From contig OY992836.1 of the NCBI GenBank assembly GCA_963921425.1, positions 10,509,304-10,573,303 on the forward strand: a DNA stretch of 64,000 nt, read 5' to 3'. Numbering within the stretch: the stretch's first letter is position 1; every line of letters begins with the position of its first letter. This document shows, piece by piece, positions 12,600-25,273 of this stretch. A program made the translations under genes and the position numbers. The notes under the pieces are model-generated. The model had not been told where the DNA came from and did not search any database. It saw nothing but the letters and a program-made list of their open reading frames with translations. Origin of the DNA: Dryas octopetala. Its lineage: Eukaryota > Streptophyta > Magnoliopsida > Rosales > Rosaceae.

Positions 12600-14299
12600 G
12601 ATATGGTGAGGGTGGGGAACTAGCAATTGTGAAGTGCTAGTCTTTAGGGAGTCTAATGGAAAGTCAAAGAGGGCCGTTCACATAATCCAACTTCGATCCT
12701 TGACTTTTTTTCTGGTCTGAATCAACTTTTTGGTTTTCAACCAAGAAAAAATAATTGCTATTTTGTGTGACAACCTTAACACATCTGATGGAAAATGCTA
12801 TTTTTGTGTGACACATCTATATAGCTAAGATATTAATTAAATTTAGTAAAATGTAATGAGAAATTTGGAAAGCTAATTCATTTTGATTGTCATTAAAGAT
12901 TTTTAACTCTTTTTTTTTAATATTTTGAAATTTAACCTTCGAGTAGCGTTCGAGCTCCCATCAAGAAGTGCTCAAACCTCCCTCGAGTAGTGCACAAGGG
13001 GTGTTTGAGCACTTTTCAAAAAAGTTCGAACATTACTCAAGAGCTAAAATTTTTAAAAATTAAAAAAAAAGGTTAAAAATCTTTATTTTACTTTAATTTA
13101 GATTAATTTTTTAAATTTCTCATATTGAATCTCCCAAAATTTGACGTTTTCAAAAACAAATATCATTTATTGTTGTGCCAAATTTGTAAGAGACGAATGC
13201 ACTTTATTGACACACGTAGTAAGAGTTTGAATTTTGCTCTCCCCTCCCCCGAATCAAACAAAGAAAGGAGGAATCTCACATGAAACCATATAAGGATTGA
13301 TTGCACTACAGTCCAAAAAACATCGGGCCTTGACAACAATGACGAGGATTTGAATAATTGTAAGCCTTGACAAGTACACTGACAATTTTTTTGGGGAAAT
13401 ATTGTTCTAATTTTGTTTATGGGTGAGTGTGGGTTGTACTGAGTTTTGGATTTCCAAAATCGAAACACATGTTTAATAAATTTTCAGAAAAATTTCATCA
13501 AAATTATCGAAATTTTCATAATTTTTATTTGCTCCAACTTTAGAAATTAACAAAAAATAGCTCGAGACTCCAAATAATTCACTGAAAAATTCTACAAACT
13601 TGTATTGATGAGTACTAATTTCCTATAACCTCAAAATAGTCAAATTGCTTTCAAAAAAAAATTATGAAAAATCCAACTCTTATAATTTAATTCTGAAAAA
13701 CTAATAATCGCTAAATTCTTGAATTTTTATTTTCTAAAATTAATTTTCATACAACTAAACTCTAGAACCACAACCAAAGGTCTAAATTAGTTAAAATAAA
13801 TTTAAAGAAATTTCTAATTCCTTTAAACAAACCTTAAAAAAAATTTAAAAAATTTAAGTAACAAAATTACCATAAGCCAAAATTTGAGTTGTTACACTTA
13901 GTGAAGACAAAGCTTGGCTAGGTGAGAGGCACGGGGAAAAAGGAAGGAAAGATTAAAAAAAAAAAAAATGACTGAAGAGAGAGGTACGGGGAAAAAAAGT
14001 AAGAAAAAAAAATGAGGGGAGGTTTGTGGCCTTTGGGCAATTGGAAAGAAAAAAAAAGGTTTGAAATTTCGTTTAGTTATTTTAAACTTTAAACTTTAAT
14101 ACGTTTCTATATAAAAAAATAATTAAAATATCCTAAAGAGCCTAAAACCTAATATCCTAAAGAATATAGAGTATATAGGGTTTAATGTATAGATTATAAA
14201 ATATAAAGAGTAATATGGTATATATATATATAGAATATATAGAGTATTAGGATTTAGATTTTAATATATAATTAAATTATACAGTATAAAAAAATATTA
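12600..14299. other. Intergenic AT-rich DNA with a foldback
   Basis: No coding signal beyond short chance frames. It contains the foldback at 12860-13125 and long A/T tracts. Scattered GAAATTT words near 13500 may be old debris of the hAT family described at 20445. Confidence 0.5.
12860..13125. repeat. Inverted repeat (foldback MITE candidate)
   Basis: Arms starting TAAAGATTTTTAAC (12893) and ending GGTTAAAAATCTTTA (about 13070-13085) pair with each other. Within them TTCGAGTAGCGTTCGAG faces TTCGAACATTACTCAAGAG. Outer ends are unclear and no target duplication was found. Confidence 0.5.
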
Positions 14300-14566
14300 A
14301 TTTTGTTTATTCATTATACTAATTTTATTAAATAGTATTTGATCCAGCGCGCATTATATTCATCTTATATCACATAAAACTTGTTATATAATTTAATTTT
14401 TTCAATATTTTTTATCAATTTAGTAGATAATATGTTAAATAAACATATGGTAAAGTTTTATTAAAAAATTTCATATTTTGATAGCAATTTCCGTTGTTTC
14501 CGTCTAATTTTTGTCGAAATTTAAAAATCTTCAAAATTTCTTCGAAATTCGAAATTGAATTTCTTG
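14300..14566 (+). mobile_element. 3' end fragment of the CGAAATTTC-type hAT family
   Basis: Matches the right end of the hAT element at 20445-22969: both contain CCAGCGCGCATTATATTCAT, then TAGTAGATAATATGTTAAAT, then a dense run of TCGAAATTT-like words. The fragment ends GAATTTCTTGAG, like the family terminus. The left part of the element is missing or too degraded to recognise. Confidence 0.75.
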
Positions 14567-14987
14567 AGTATGCCCCATTGAAATATTGTGTCAAAACTTA
14601 TGTCAAAAATAAAATATCATGAATCTACCCCTAGTAACTTGTTACTCTGCCCATTTTCCTTAAATAAAATAGCATGGGATGGATATATGGGATGAAAACA
14701 CATAAGCCAAGTTCAAGTTTTCACATGAGCTTAAAAACATGTTACTTCTCCTCAAAAAAAACATGTTACTCTGCCCATGTTCCATAAGAAGAGAGAGGCC
14801 TCCAACCCTCTTGTGGCTCACACCTTGAACAGAAGAATTACAAATTAAAGAATTAAATTTTGGATTTCGAGAATTCAAAAATATTAAAATTTTTCCGAAA
14901 TTTTGATTTCGTTAGAAATTTATACTAAAAAAATTGAAAAACTTTTAACAAAATTTCGATAATTTCGTTTCGGTAATATTTCGAAAC

Positions 14988-15025
<38 letters not shown>

Positions 15026-15246
15026 CGAAATTTAATTTCATGCAAACAATACAGACCAAAACCTCATTTTTCAAATAAACATATTAATTTCATTTACTAG
15101 AAATTTAGAAGTCTCAGACAATGGCACTGTGCTCATAATTAATGTAGCAGTTTTTCCAAAACACATATATAGTAGACAACAAAGCTCCTAAATCAAATTT
15201 AATTAGCAGTCTCAACCCACCATTGATCCAGCATGGAATTCAAAAT
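14567..15246. other. Spacer with poly-A tract and degenerate GAAATTT words
   Basis: An A-run of about 30 bases at 14991-15020 follows about 110 bp of TTTCGNNAA-like words (14870-14985). No gene seen. Confidence 0.5.
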
Positions 15247-18157
15247 CTAAGAGCTAGATTTCAGTGTGTTTCCAATGTCAATGACAAATCGGTATCTGAC
15301 ATCTGCTTTGACAAGGCGCGCCATGGCAGTGTTCAAATAATCAATTGGGATAACCTCGATGTCAGCAGTTATGTTGTGCTTGGCTGCAAAATCAATCATC
15401 TCTTGTGTCTCCTTCATACCTCCAATGCAACTACCAGCTATTATCTTCCTTCCTGTGTTGCAGAAAAACAATTGTTAATATATGAATGCCAACATTAAAG
15501 CCAACTACTGCAGCAGTTAGTTGCACACGGGTGATCATTTCCTTTCCAAGTACTTGTATAAAATATTATCTCAATAAACAATCTTCAATCATCATTTACT
15601 CAACCGAATGCTTACCCATGATCAATGGAAAAACTGGTAGCTCAAGAGGCTTCTCCGGTGCACCAACCATAACAAGCTTTCCATGCGACTTCAACAAAAA
15701 AATCAAAGGCATGAGAGGGTGGACTGCAGAAACTGTGTCAATAATACCATCCATTGTGCCCATAGCAGCCTACAAAAGCAACAGAGCAACGTTAGGTCAC
15801 TCTACACACATCACAATCAAGTACTTAAAGTCGTCAAGTTAACTTGTTCAAATAATAACCTGCATTTGAGCTTGGTCACTACTGACTACAAATGAATCAG
15901 CATGGAGATGTTCAATAGCTTCCTCCTTCTTATTAGGGGAGGTACTGATCACCGTAACCTTAACCCCCATGGCCTTGGCAAACTTCACAGCCACATGGCC
16001 TAGACCACCTAGGCCAACCACACCCACATGCATACCAGGTTTGTCAAGTCCAAAATATCTCAAGGGACTGTAAGTTGTAACCCCAGCACACAGCAGAGGA
16101 GCAGCACCATCAAGAGGTAGGTTTTCCGGAACACGGACTACAAAGTGCTCATCTGCCACCATGATGTCAGAGTAACCTCCGTATGTGGTGGTTCCATCAA
16201 GGTACTTGGCACCATAAGTAAGTATCATTTTAGGGCAGTAATTCTCTAGGTGGTTGGCACAACTATCACATGATCGGCAAGCTCCAACCATGCATCCAAC
16301 ACCTACCCTGTCTCCAACTTTGATTTTTTCTACTTTGCTCCCTATCTCTGTCACTACACCAACAATCTCATGCCTGCATTGCCCAATTAATTAAGTTCAC
16401 ATTGATTATTCAAACGGATAGCATAATCCAAGTGGGATACTAAGTTCATTGGTAAAAAGTGATTACATGTGTCCTAGCATGTTACTCAAATTGAACACAA
16501 GATAGGGCTAAATTACATGCGGTGCTGGCGACATATATTGAAACTATAAGGTGCATAAGATTATTACAATAAGTTACTGATTGACAATTTGAAGGCCAGT
16601 TTAGACATCTAAGATCGATGGTACATTATAATTACAGAGTTTTGCATCTTGCATCATCAAAATATTCCTAAAAGAAAAAATACATGGGTAAATATAAACT
16701 GGTTACTTCCAAAACTGCACCTCCCTAGAAGTATATTTAAAATTGTAGTAGTTCAGGCAAGTCAATTGAACTAATAGAGTTGAATGATTCTGAAAAAAGC
16801 TTGTTGATCAAGCATCAAGTTTTTTACTTATAGCAATAAAGTGTGGAACTATATATAAGTTGGCCTGTGCAGCCCTTGGGCCCCAAAGAAAAAACACAAA
16901 AACAAAAACAAAGAATATCACACATATGTTAATATTTTTAAATTCTACCCCACCTATCTAAGCTCACACCAGCATATATTAAGCCCCACCCGACTGCCCT
17001 ACTCGAGGCTCTACTCTGTAGTCCTGCCCTTTCGGGATTAATCCCTGCAGCCCCCATTAACACACAAGCAAAAAGCTGACTTCATCCTTAATTTTCATGG
17101 TAAAAGGAATAACCTCTCAAACTCTTAGCCTGCTCTTCCATCTTTTTACTCCATTAGCCCTCCCCCATAAAAACCCCTAGTTCTGTTGTTGTCAACAATC
17201 AAATCATGGCTCTCTGATGACCCAGCTCTTTAGTTCAGGGGACCCATGATGGTTGATTTTTTGCTAAGAACCCATATTCAATGGTTGTTAACATGGGTTT
17301 TGATTACCAATATAAGGATAAGATTATTATTTTTTATAGTGCAACAACAGTTATGGTATAAGTATGATCGTCACATACACATGCATTCAATTTTGTCTGT
17401 ACATAGCCATTATTTTATTTTATTTTTTTGCTTTAAAAAATATCACTTTTGTGAAAGATCCAGCGAAGTTAAAAATTAACGGACCCCGGCCCAAAATTTG
17501 GGTCCAACTATTTATTTGTGGATGAAAAAAAAGCAAGAGGACAACCATTTAATTATTATTTAGAGGAACCCAGAATCTAGTATTTGGACATTTCTGCAAA
17601 AGTATTATTTTTTTAATCCTTAAAAAGTTAAAATTGTACATCGTAATCATGGGTTTTGTTTCCTTGAACAGTTTATATGCCAACGTAGAATCTTATAAAC
17701 TATGGTTCTATCGAGTTGATTCCATGCAATATTTCAATAGCTCCTACTAACCAAATAGAAAATCAACAATTAAACTAATTGAACTATGATTTTTAGCAGA
17801 TTGATAGACATAACTACTTACCCAGGAACCAGAGGATAGAAAGAAGAGCCCCACTCATTCTTGACCATGTGAAGGTCCGAATGGCAGATCCCACAGTACA
17901 ACACCTTGAACGCGACGTCTTTCTCTCCCGTTTCTCTGCAAAACCAGATAGATCAGTTCAATTTTTCAGACAACAAATCAAAAAAACCCAGATCCTGAAA
18001 ATGAACAAAACCAAACCCAGAAAAGCATAAACAAAATCAAACCCAGAAAATATCACAACCTTCTTGAGAATTTGAAGGGAGAGAGAACACCAGAGGAATC
18101 TCTGGCAGCCCAACCAAAGGCCTTCTTGGGGTGTTCTTCCTCTGGAGATTTCGCCAT
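15247..18157 (-). CDS. Class II cinnamyl-alcohol/mannitol dehydrogenase (CAD-like, ELI3 type), copy 3
   Basis: Five exons: 18060-18157, 17822-17935, 15860-16373, 15616-15769, 15247-15452. Exon lengths (98, 114, 514, 154, 206) equal those of copy 1, giving 361 aa without interruption. It keeps [17 protein letters not shown], the four structural cysteines ([17 protein letters not shown]), PLLCAG and GLGGLG. Differences from copy 1 include [16 protein letters not shown] in exon 4 and a serine-rich C-terminus ending TLKSSS in place of TLKPPS. Intron 2 is long (1.45 kb) and holds no recognised element. Function is as for copy 1; substrate preference cannot be read from sequence. A TATA box lies upstream at 18257-18264. 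Confidence 0.93.
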
Positions 18158-18256
18158 TTTTTTTCTTCTTTTTTTTTCTTCTTGGAATAAATGCTGGTCT
18201 GAGTGGGTGAGTGAGGGTAGTGAATGGCCAGTGCAAACTGCGAAGGGGTGTGTGTG

Positions 18257-18264
18257 TTTATATA
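18257..18264 (-). promoter_or_regulatory. TATA box of CAD-like copy 3
   Basis: TATATAAA on the minus strand in CACTATATAAACACAC, about 100 bp upstream of the ATG at 18157, leaving a pyrimidine-rich leader of roughly 70 nt. Confidence 0.6.
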
Positions 18265-18329
18265 GTGAGGATGTGGTGGTGGAGGTGCTGGGTTTTGCCT
18301 TTTTGGTTTTGGGCTGGGCTGACCGCTGA

Positions 18330-19915
18330 CGTATTGGGTGAGCTAATTAATGGAAAGCCGAAGGGTATTTGTCTCTTTGAAATTACACATATTCCCGTTT
18401 TCTTGGGTGATCCGTGACCTTACAACTGTTTTCATGGACATTTTATGAGTATCGCCACAGACGGATTTTTTTTAGCTGATTCTAGAGAAATATGTCATTT
18501 TCCACTCAAATGAATTTTAATCACTACTTTTTTCCTCGAGTTCTCGTTGAAGAGTCAAAGACGAATGTTTTTGCCAACAACCGCCTTTTTCTTTTTCTTT
18601 TTTTCTAGGCTTATTATACAGTCAACCCTCAACTTTTAGATTCATTTTCTTTTGTTGGTAACTTTGGCCGGTTTGGTTTAGGAAAATTAATTTCTTTTGC
18701 ATTTTTCAGAAAAGAGAGAATGCAAAGTTTCTTTTTTTGTATTTGGTAATCTTAAAAAAGTAAATCATTCTCATATTTGTGTTGTGCAGAAATTAAAAAT
18801 AAAAAGTGTCAATTTTCTAATTATACCCTTATCGATTATTTAATTAATGAATGACAATAGGGATGACATTTTAAAATAATAGTAAAGTTAATTTACCTAA
18901 AAAAAAAGTAATAAATATTTTCTCAAGAGTGAAAAAATAAAACCTAAGCTGGAGCAAGGGTGTCATTTTTCCCTCAATAAATGCATTAGATTTCTTTTGA
19001 CTAAGAATTGATTTCCTTCCATGTATTTACCAACAGTGAGAATGCAATTTAGGCCTCTAAATCTTGAACCAAATGGACCCTAGAGTTATTTTTTATAAAA
19101 CTAAAACACCAATATTTAATGTTAATAAACTATTTGTGTGTATGGCAAGTCTATATTTATTAATGGGAGCAGATTCGTGACATCTTATTTTTGACACAAT
19201 ATTTCAATGATGCCCATTTCATATAAAATTTCAACAATATGAACCGTCAACTTTTTAAATTTTTATTAAAAAATCATCATTATAAAAAATTAGATAATTC
19301 ATAAACCATTTACATATAAAGATTAAATGATCAATAAAATTAACACTTGAGATGTTGACAAATAAAATACTATCACTTCAATTAGGATGCAAAAATTTAA
19401 GATTGTAGTTAACGTCTTTAGTAGTACACATTATTATAGTTATAAGTCCCACAGATACTCTCAAAAGAACCAGTACTAGTACGCAAAACAATAAAGATAT
19501 ATAAATTATGAAAAAGTAAAATGGTCATATTTACCCTACTTTTTAACATAATATGGGATTCATAGTTTGATATGCCGTTGTGGTAGGTCATTTCAAGTAA
19601 GTTGAGGTAAGAGGAGTTAAATTGTAAGTTTATGATATCAGGAATTAATAATTTAATACTGTAGGCAGTAGCCAGACATTAATTAATTGAGCATAGATTG
19701 TAGAGGCCATGCATAGGGATCGTGGTGGGGAATGGGGATTCAAGGCTGGTGCTTCGGTGAGTGGGTGAAAGATGGGGGTGAGTTAATTAGACAGCTAATC
19801 CCTCAGGGAGAGTAGTTGGACAAGGACACAATCTTTTTAAATGTCCACATATCCATTATTTCATTTAGATAGGTTTTACACCAACCCTTTTTAAATGAGA
19901 ACTTCCTTTACATGA
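18330..19915. other. Intergenic; possible degraded MITE
   Basis: GGCCGGTTTGGTTTAGG at 18667 and CCAAATGGACCC ending at 19081 could be the ends of an old inverted-repeat element of about 0.4 kb; no target duplication was found. The rest is AT-rich without coding signal. Confidence 0.3.
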
Positions 19916-19919
19916 TGAC

Positions 19920-20278
19920 GTGGCACGCTCAAAGATCAACATCTGTTACAATAGAGTGGGCAAGCTAGTTTCTCATTTTGCAAGCGATGTGTTGATGGGC
20001 TGGAGAAGAACCCAAATCCAGATACGATTTTGGGGCTTTGCTGATTGGTTTCATTATTGCTGCCAGGAGATCCAAATGCTGTTTGGGAAAAATGTGCAAC
20101 TTGTATGGGTCAGTTTGATTTCGTTTGGTAGATTTGAATAATAGATGATGGTTGATTGGGCCTGCATGGATGATTGTTCATCTTACCGTCTTACTATGTG
20201 GAGGTTGGAATGTGCCTTCAATAAAGTTTCTACTTGTACTGAGATATCAAGTTAAACAAAAACAAAAAAAAAAAAAAT
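19920..20278 (+). mobile_element. 3' end of a LINE-like retroposon or processed RNase H-like sequence
   Basis: An open stretch reading CYNRVGKLVSHFASD resembles the RNase H tail common at the end of plant LINE ORF2 (NRVAHxLAxFA). A stop, an AATAAAG signal (about 20219) and an A-rich tail (20256-20277) follow. 5' truncation is usual for LINEs. Family assignment rests on this short motif. Confidence 0.4.
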
Positions 20279-20444
20279 CATTTTTGGTAACATAAACTTT
20301 GGCCAATAATATCCTATTGGAAAATTTAACTTAGTAACCTATTTTTTTAGAGCAAATTATTTTTATAACTTCTTTTTTTAAAATTTATTTTATGACTCTT
20401 TGGACAATTTTCAGACTAAATTACCCTTAGATAGTTGCTACAGC

Positions 20445-22969
20445 CAAGAGTTTAAATTTCGAAATTTTCGGCGAAATTTCGCCGAAAATTTCGTTTTTAA
20501 GGGGTACCGAAATTTTAACACGTATTTGACAAAATTTCGGAATATTTCGCCGAAATATTCGAAATTTCGCCGAAATTTCGAGTGAAATTTCGAATACCCT
20601 TAAATGCAAAATTTTCTGAATTTGAGAGAAATTTCGTGGAAATTTCGCTTAAATTTCGTGGAAATTTAGGGAAATTTCCACGAAATTTCCCAGCTAACCC
20701 AGTTACCCAGCTAACCAGCCTAACCCGTAACCCACTAACCCTCATTTTCTCACCTGCACAGTCGGCCAGTCGCACACCCTTCTCGATCTGCAGCGCCGTC
20801 GCTCGCCTCTGTCGATCTGCAACGCCGTCGCTCGCCTCTCTCCATCTGCAGCGCCGCCGGCTCGCCTCTCTCCTCCGTCTTCTCGGACTGGACTGAAGGC
20901 CGAAGTCATCGATCTCTCTCTTCTCTCTGTCTCCGGCCACCTTCGGACTGCTCTGTCTCGGACTGCTCTGTCTCGGCCACCTTCGGCCTATTTGGGTATT
21001 TGCTCTGTCTCCGGCCACCTTCGGACTGCTCTGTTCTGAACCCCGAAATCAGTTTGGATTTTGGGTATTTGCCTATTTGGGTTGATTTGTTAGTTTGTTA
21101 CTGAACTTACTTACTGTAAGTATAAGTTTATAACTTGCGCACTAGATGGTTGAATGGTTCAGATTTATACATATCAAATTATCAATGCAATTAATTTATT
21201 CAGAAGTAAATATTGAGTGGAGGCGTGGAGCTAGTGGATAAATTCGACCATCCTCCTTTGCAGAATTCGACACGCAATACATATTGATATTATCCCTAAT
21301 TTAGACATTCAGATTTAATAAATTAATATTGGGCATGAAGTTTACAAAAAACGTTTCAACATTTGTCATTAGTGTGTGCTGTCTAAGTAATATACTAATA
21401 TACTAATATTTAAGTTACAAAGTTACTTAAGTTTGGGTTGAATCGGTTGATTAGTCAGTTAGTCACTTACAAATTTACAATTTACAAACTTACAAAGTTA
21501 TAAATTTAGAATATATTATCAATTTATCATTAGTTCATTACTTCATTACCTATTAATATTTAAGGATCAGAATTAATTGTATGATTTTGGGTTGATTTAT
21601 ATAAGATAAATTATATTGATATTGGGTTGATTTATATAGATTTAGAATTAATTTTATGATTTTGGGTTGATTTTGTTTTGTATAATTTGTATGATTTTGG
21701 GTTAATTTTGAATTTTTAATCGTATAATTTTGGAATTGATTGTATAATTTTAGGTTGATTTTGATTTGTATGATTTGTGTAATTTGTATGATATATAAAT
21801 ATTGATATGGAACTATGGAAGTTGAAAGTGGTGATATGATATGGAATTGGAATTGGAATTGGAATTGGTATGATTTGTTAATAATTAATATGGAATTTGT
21901 ATGATTTGTTAATAGTAATAATCTAATATGTATGATGTATGATGTATGGAATTCCCGAATTGGTAATTTAGAATTAGTGAAATTAATATGGAGTTGGTAA
22001 TAAATTAATAATTAATATGAAATTAGTAATATGGAAATGAAATTGGTGATATGATATGAAATTACAAATTAGTAATATGGAATTGCCAATTGGTAATATC
22101 AATATGATATGAAATTACTAATTAGTAATAAGTTAATGACTAATATGATATTAATTTCTTGGTGATATACTGATATGATATTAATATAGAATTTAACTCT
22201 CTTGTTAATTGTTATTGTTCTTGTGTTACTGTGTATGTCTTTTTGTTATTAGGAATTTAGATGATTCATTATCCACCACTTTTGGCTCTATGGGGGTAGG
22301 AAGTGACAATTACAATTATGGGCAAAACCCTCCAATATTCTACCCACCACATCTGCCTTACTTGGTTGAGTCTGATAGTAACTCATTGGCACAACAAGAG
22401 ACAAACTCTTCAAATGAGTATGCTTATGGGCAAATTCAACCACAACAGGTTCCTGATCCATATGGTTGGCATGTTGGCAATTACATGCAAAATTATGCTG
22501 GAGAAGTATCTTGGGATGATTATTCTTCACATTACACCTACTCTGGACATGATGATACTGAAGACAGCGGAAATTTTGAACCTCCTAGAAACTCTATGTG
22601 GTATTGATTACTTTTGTAATTCATGTGGCAATATTATAGTAAAAATAAAATTGAGGTGTTATTGAAGTAATTATTAATTAGTGAAGCATTTTTTTAACAG
22701 TATTTGCCTCCAGCGCGCATTATATTCATCACATATCACATGAAACCTACCATATAATTTGGTTTTTTTCAATGTTTTTTATCAATGTAGTAGATAATAT
22801 GTTAAATAAACATATTGTGAAGTTTCATTCAAAATTTCCGTATTTTGATAATAATTTCCATCGTTTCCGTCGAATTTTTGTCGAAATTTAAAAATCTTCG
22901 AAATTTCCGTCGAAATTTCCATCGAAATTTCCATCGAAATTTCCTCGAAACCCGAAATTTTATTCCTTG
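20445..22969 (+). mobile_element. hAT element with CGAAATTTC subterminal arrays, internally deleted
   Basis: Flanked by a perfect 8-bp duplication GCTACAGC (20437-20444 and 22970-22977), the hAT hallmark. Terminal inverted repeats: CAAGAGTTTAAATTTCG at the left and, on the other strand, CAAGGAATAAAATTTCG at the right. The first ~240 bp and last ~130 bp are packed with CGAAATTTC-like words in both orientations. Inside are a C/G-rich leader-like stretch (20700-20960), AT-rich DNA, and one open terminal exon (22253-22607). At 2.5 kb, with no recognisable dimerisation domain, it is a deletion derivative. Confidence 0.88.
22253..22607 (+). CDS. Terminal exon of the hAT transposase gene (remnant)
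   Basis: Begins after an AG acceptor (TTGTTATTAG) and runs open to a TGA at 22605: NLDDSLSTTFGSMGVGSDN, then a Tyr/Asn/Gln/His-rich tail ending PPRNSMWY. No BED finger, DUF659 or hAT dimerisation motif is present. I read it as the low-complexity C-terminal tail left after deletion of the upstream exons. It could instead be a captured host exon. Low confidence that any protein is made. Confidence 0.45.
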
Positions 22970-22984
22970 GCTACAGCCACCTTA

Positions 22985-24609
22985 GAGCATGTATAATGTG
23001 AAAAGCTAAAAGCTATATTTTTAGCTTTTGTTATATCTTTTGTGGTTTTCCTTCCAATGTTACAATTTACAAAAGTTATAATCTTTGTGTTCAACCAATA
23101 AAGGCAAACCATGTGTATAAAACATTGACTCCAACACCCACATGAATTAATTCTCTCTCTTGCCAAACCCACATTTTCAACAACCTCTCTCTTCTATCTC
23201 TTTTCAACCAATCAACTTCCACCAATTACCAATACTAATTTTCTCTTTCCTCACATGTTTTTTTAGATTTGGGGTCACAAGTTTATTGTCATCTACAATA
23301 ACATTCAATATATAGCTTTAACATAGCAAATGCTAAGTATAATAAGAGAAAATTACAGATTTAGTCTACTTATTTCATAACTAGTTCATTTTTTGTCCAT
23401 GATCTTTTTTAAGTTCGGTTTTAGTTTACTTATTATCTAGCTTGTTCAATTTTGATTCATTTCGTCTATTTTGGATGAATGAGGTTTATTTGAGGGACAA
23501 ATATATAATTTCTTCGTAAAGAATTATAAAACAAAATTAAAATTAAAACAAAAATATAAATAAATAAATAAATTAAAACAAAACCCAAAACCCTTTCCCG
23601 GCCCCAAGCCTTGCTCGACCACCTCCACCCCCACCCAACCCAGCCCCGGCCCCCAACCCCACCCAGCCAGGCCGGCCCCTCTCCTCTCTCTCTCTTTTCT
23701 TTCTCTCTTCTCTCTCTCTCTCTCTTCTCTTCGGCCACCCCACCCCTACCCCGGCCAGCCCCTCCCCGAGACTGGGCTTGGACGGTGTTGTCGAGCCCGG
23801 TAGTGGCAGCGCGCAGGTGGAGCTGGTTCGCCGGTGACTGGTGGAGGTCCGACCATGCAGAGAACAATCACTAATATATGTATCTATATCACAAACTAAA
23901 AATGTTGCATCAGATTTTTCTAGCCCATTTAACTTCAAGGAACTGCTAAAGCGGTATAGTCAATGACACCAACTCTACCTGAATGATTCTCTATTGCTTT
24001 AATTTAGATTTTAGAAGTACATCAAGGGAACCATAAGGAAATCAGCAGTAGGCAAAAAGTTGACGAGTCCTATCTTGGTCTAAAAGTGTGTTTGACCACC
24101 AACTTTTAGTAGACAAACCCAATGGCTAACTGCTTCGCGCAGGATCCATTTTGGATTTCAAGATCTGGAGTGGAACATGACACTTATGTTTGACCAAATA
24201 GAGATAAGAGAGAGAGGATAGGGGCTGGCCTGGCTGGGTGGGGGTGGAGGTAGTCGGGCAAGGCTTGGGGCCGGGAAGGGGTTTTGGGTTTTGTTTTAAT
24301 TTTTTTATTTCTTTTTGTTTTTGTTTTAATTTTATTTTATAATTTTTTATAAATAAATTATATATTTACCCTTCAAATAAACGTCATCCATCCAAAATAG
24401 ATGGAATGGATCAAAACTGAACAATTTAGATAATAAGTAGATTAAAACCGAACTTAAAAAAGATCATGGACTAAAACTGAACTAACTATGAAGTAAGTGG
24501 ACCAAATCTATAATTTTCTCATATAATAATGTCATTACAGTAAATTTTTTATCAATTCCACTATATATGGGTTTTAGCATAGCATTTAGTCATGTCATTG
24601 TACATACTC
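22985..24609. mobile_element. Tourist-like (PIF/Harbinger) MITE interrupted by a Mutator foldback
   Basis: Ends GAGCATGTATAATG (left) and GAGTATGTACAATG (right, opposite strand), flanked by TTA on both sides (22982-22984, 24610-24612), the PIF/Harbinger target duplication. Without the 1175-bp insertion and its duplication the element is about 440 bp. It starts 8 bp after the right target duplication of the hAT element. Confidence 0.65.
23346..24520. mobile_element. Mutator-like foldback element with ~330-bp inverted repeats
   Basis: Left arm starts GAGAAAATTACAGATTTAG; right arm reads GAGAAAATTATAGATTTGG on the other strand. The arms pair over about 330 bp, including GACCACCTCCACCCCCACCC facing GGGTGGGGGTGGAGG. 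Flanks GTATAATAA (23337-23345) and ATATAATAA (24521-24529) are a 9-bp duplication with one change, as for MULEs. The middle 500 bp matches neither arm and may be captured DNA. Apparent open frames here are products of the CT-rich arms. Confidence 0.85.
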
Positions 24610-25273
24610 TTAGATGATTGCTACAACCCCCTTATTTGTTTCTTCATGTTTATGATTTTGTTTTTCATGTTCATGCATGGTTCTACACCAAAGCACCCTT
24701 TAAGGCTCAAAAAAAAAAAAAACTCTATGATCGACAAATGGAGTTGAGACAGGGTCGACATGGCCATAACGTCAACCCAAAATATCAAGTAGACCATAAC
24801 AGATTATGGTCTACTTTAAGTGATTAGTCATTGTATCAAACAGATTATTGAATGAGTGGCAGAGTTCATTTTAGCTTCTCTTTTGTACTCTCTAATGTTT
24901 CATTTTGCTTTCAGGAAGAATAAAAGCAAGCCATTTTCTTAGAAGGAAAAATGTAGTGCAGTGCCATGTTTAGAAGAAATAAAATACTGGACAAATAAAT
25001 TAACCCTTCATTGATATACTCCAATACCATCAGAAAAAAATTTCATAATGAAATGTACACACTGCTAGAATGGGATTGACTTTTGCCTAGGTTCTAATCT
25101 TGCTCTAAAAACTGAAAATAAATTGAAGAATATATAGGATTGATTTTTGGTATCAGCTAGTGAAATGAATATCTTTGTAACTATGTTGTAGAAGAGGCAT
25201 CTACATGACTGCTTGTAACTTGTGTGCTGTGTCAATGGGTTGAAGAGATCATGAACATGAATTTGGTCCCTGA
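24610..25273. other. 3' flank of lyase gene 1
   Basis: No gene. From about 24800 the sequence matches 41785 onward downstream of lyase gene 2, so this is the left end of the duplicated block. Confidence 0.6.

Noticed and set aside
7928-18157. Calling the CAD-like genes lignin-type CAD
   Set aside because: The substrate region matches class II enzymes: Leu in place of the lignin-type Trp, and the [16 protein letters not shown] segment.
20515-21018. 167-residue Arg-rich open frame
   Set aside because: It arises from CGAAATTTC arrays and a C/T-rich leader in the hAT element; antisense to its likely transcript.
23466-23938. Open frames rich in Arg/Glu or Pro/Ser
   Set aside because: They are translations of the CT/GA-rich arms of a MULE foldback, with mirrored frames on both strands.
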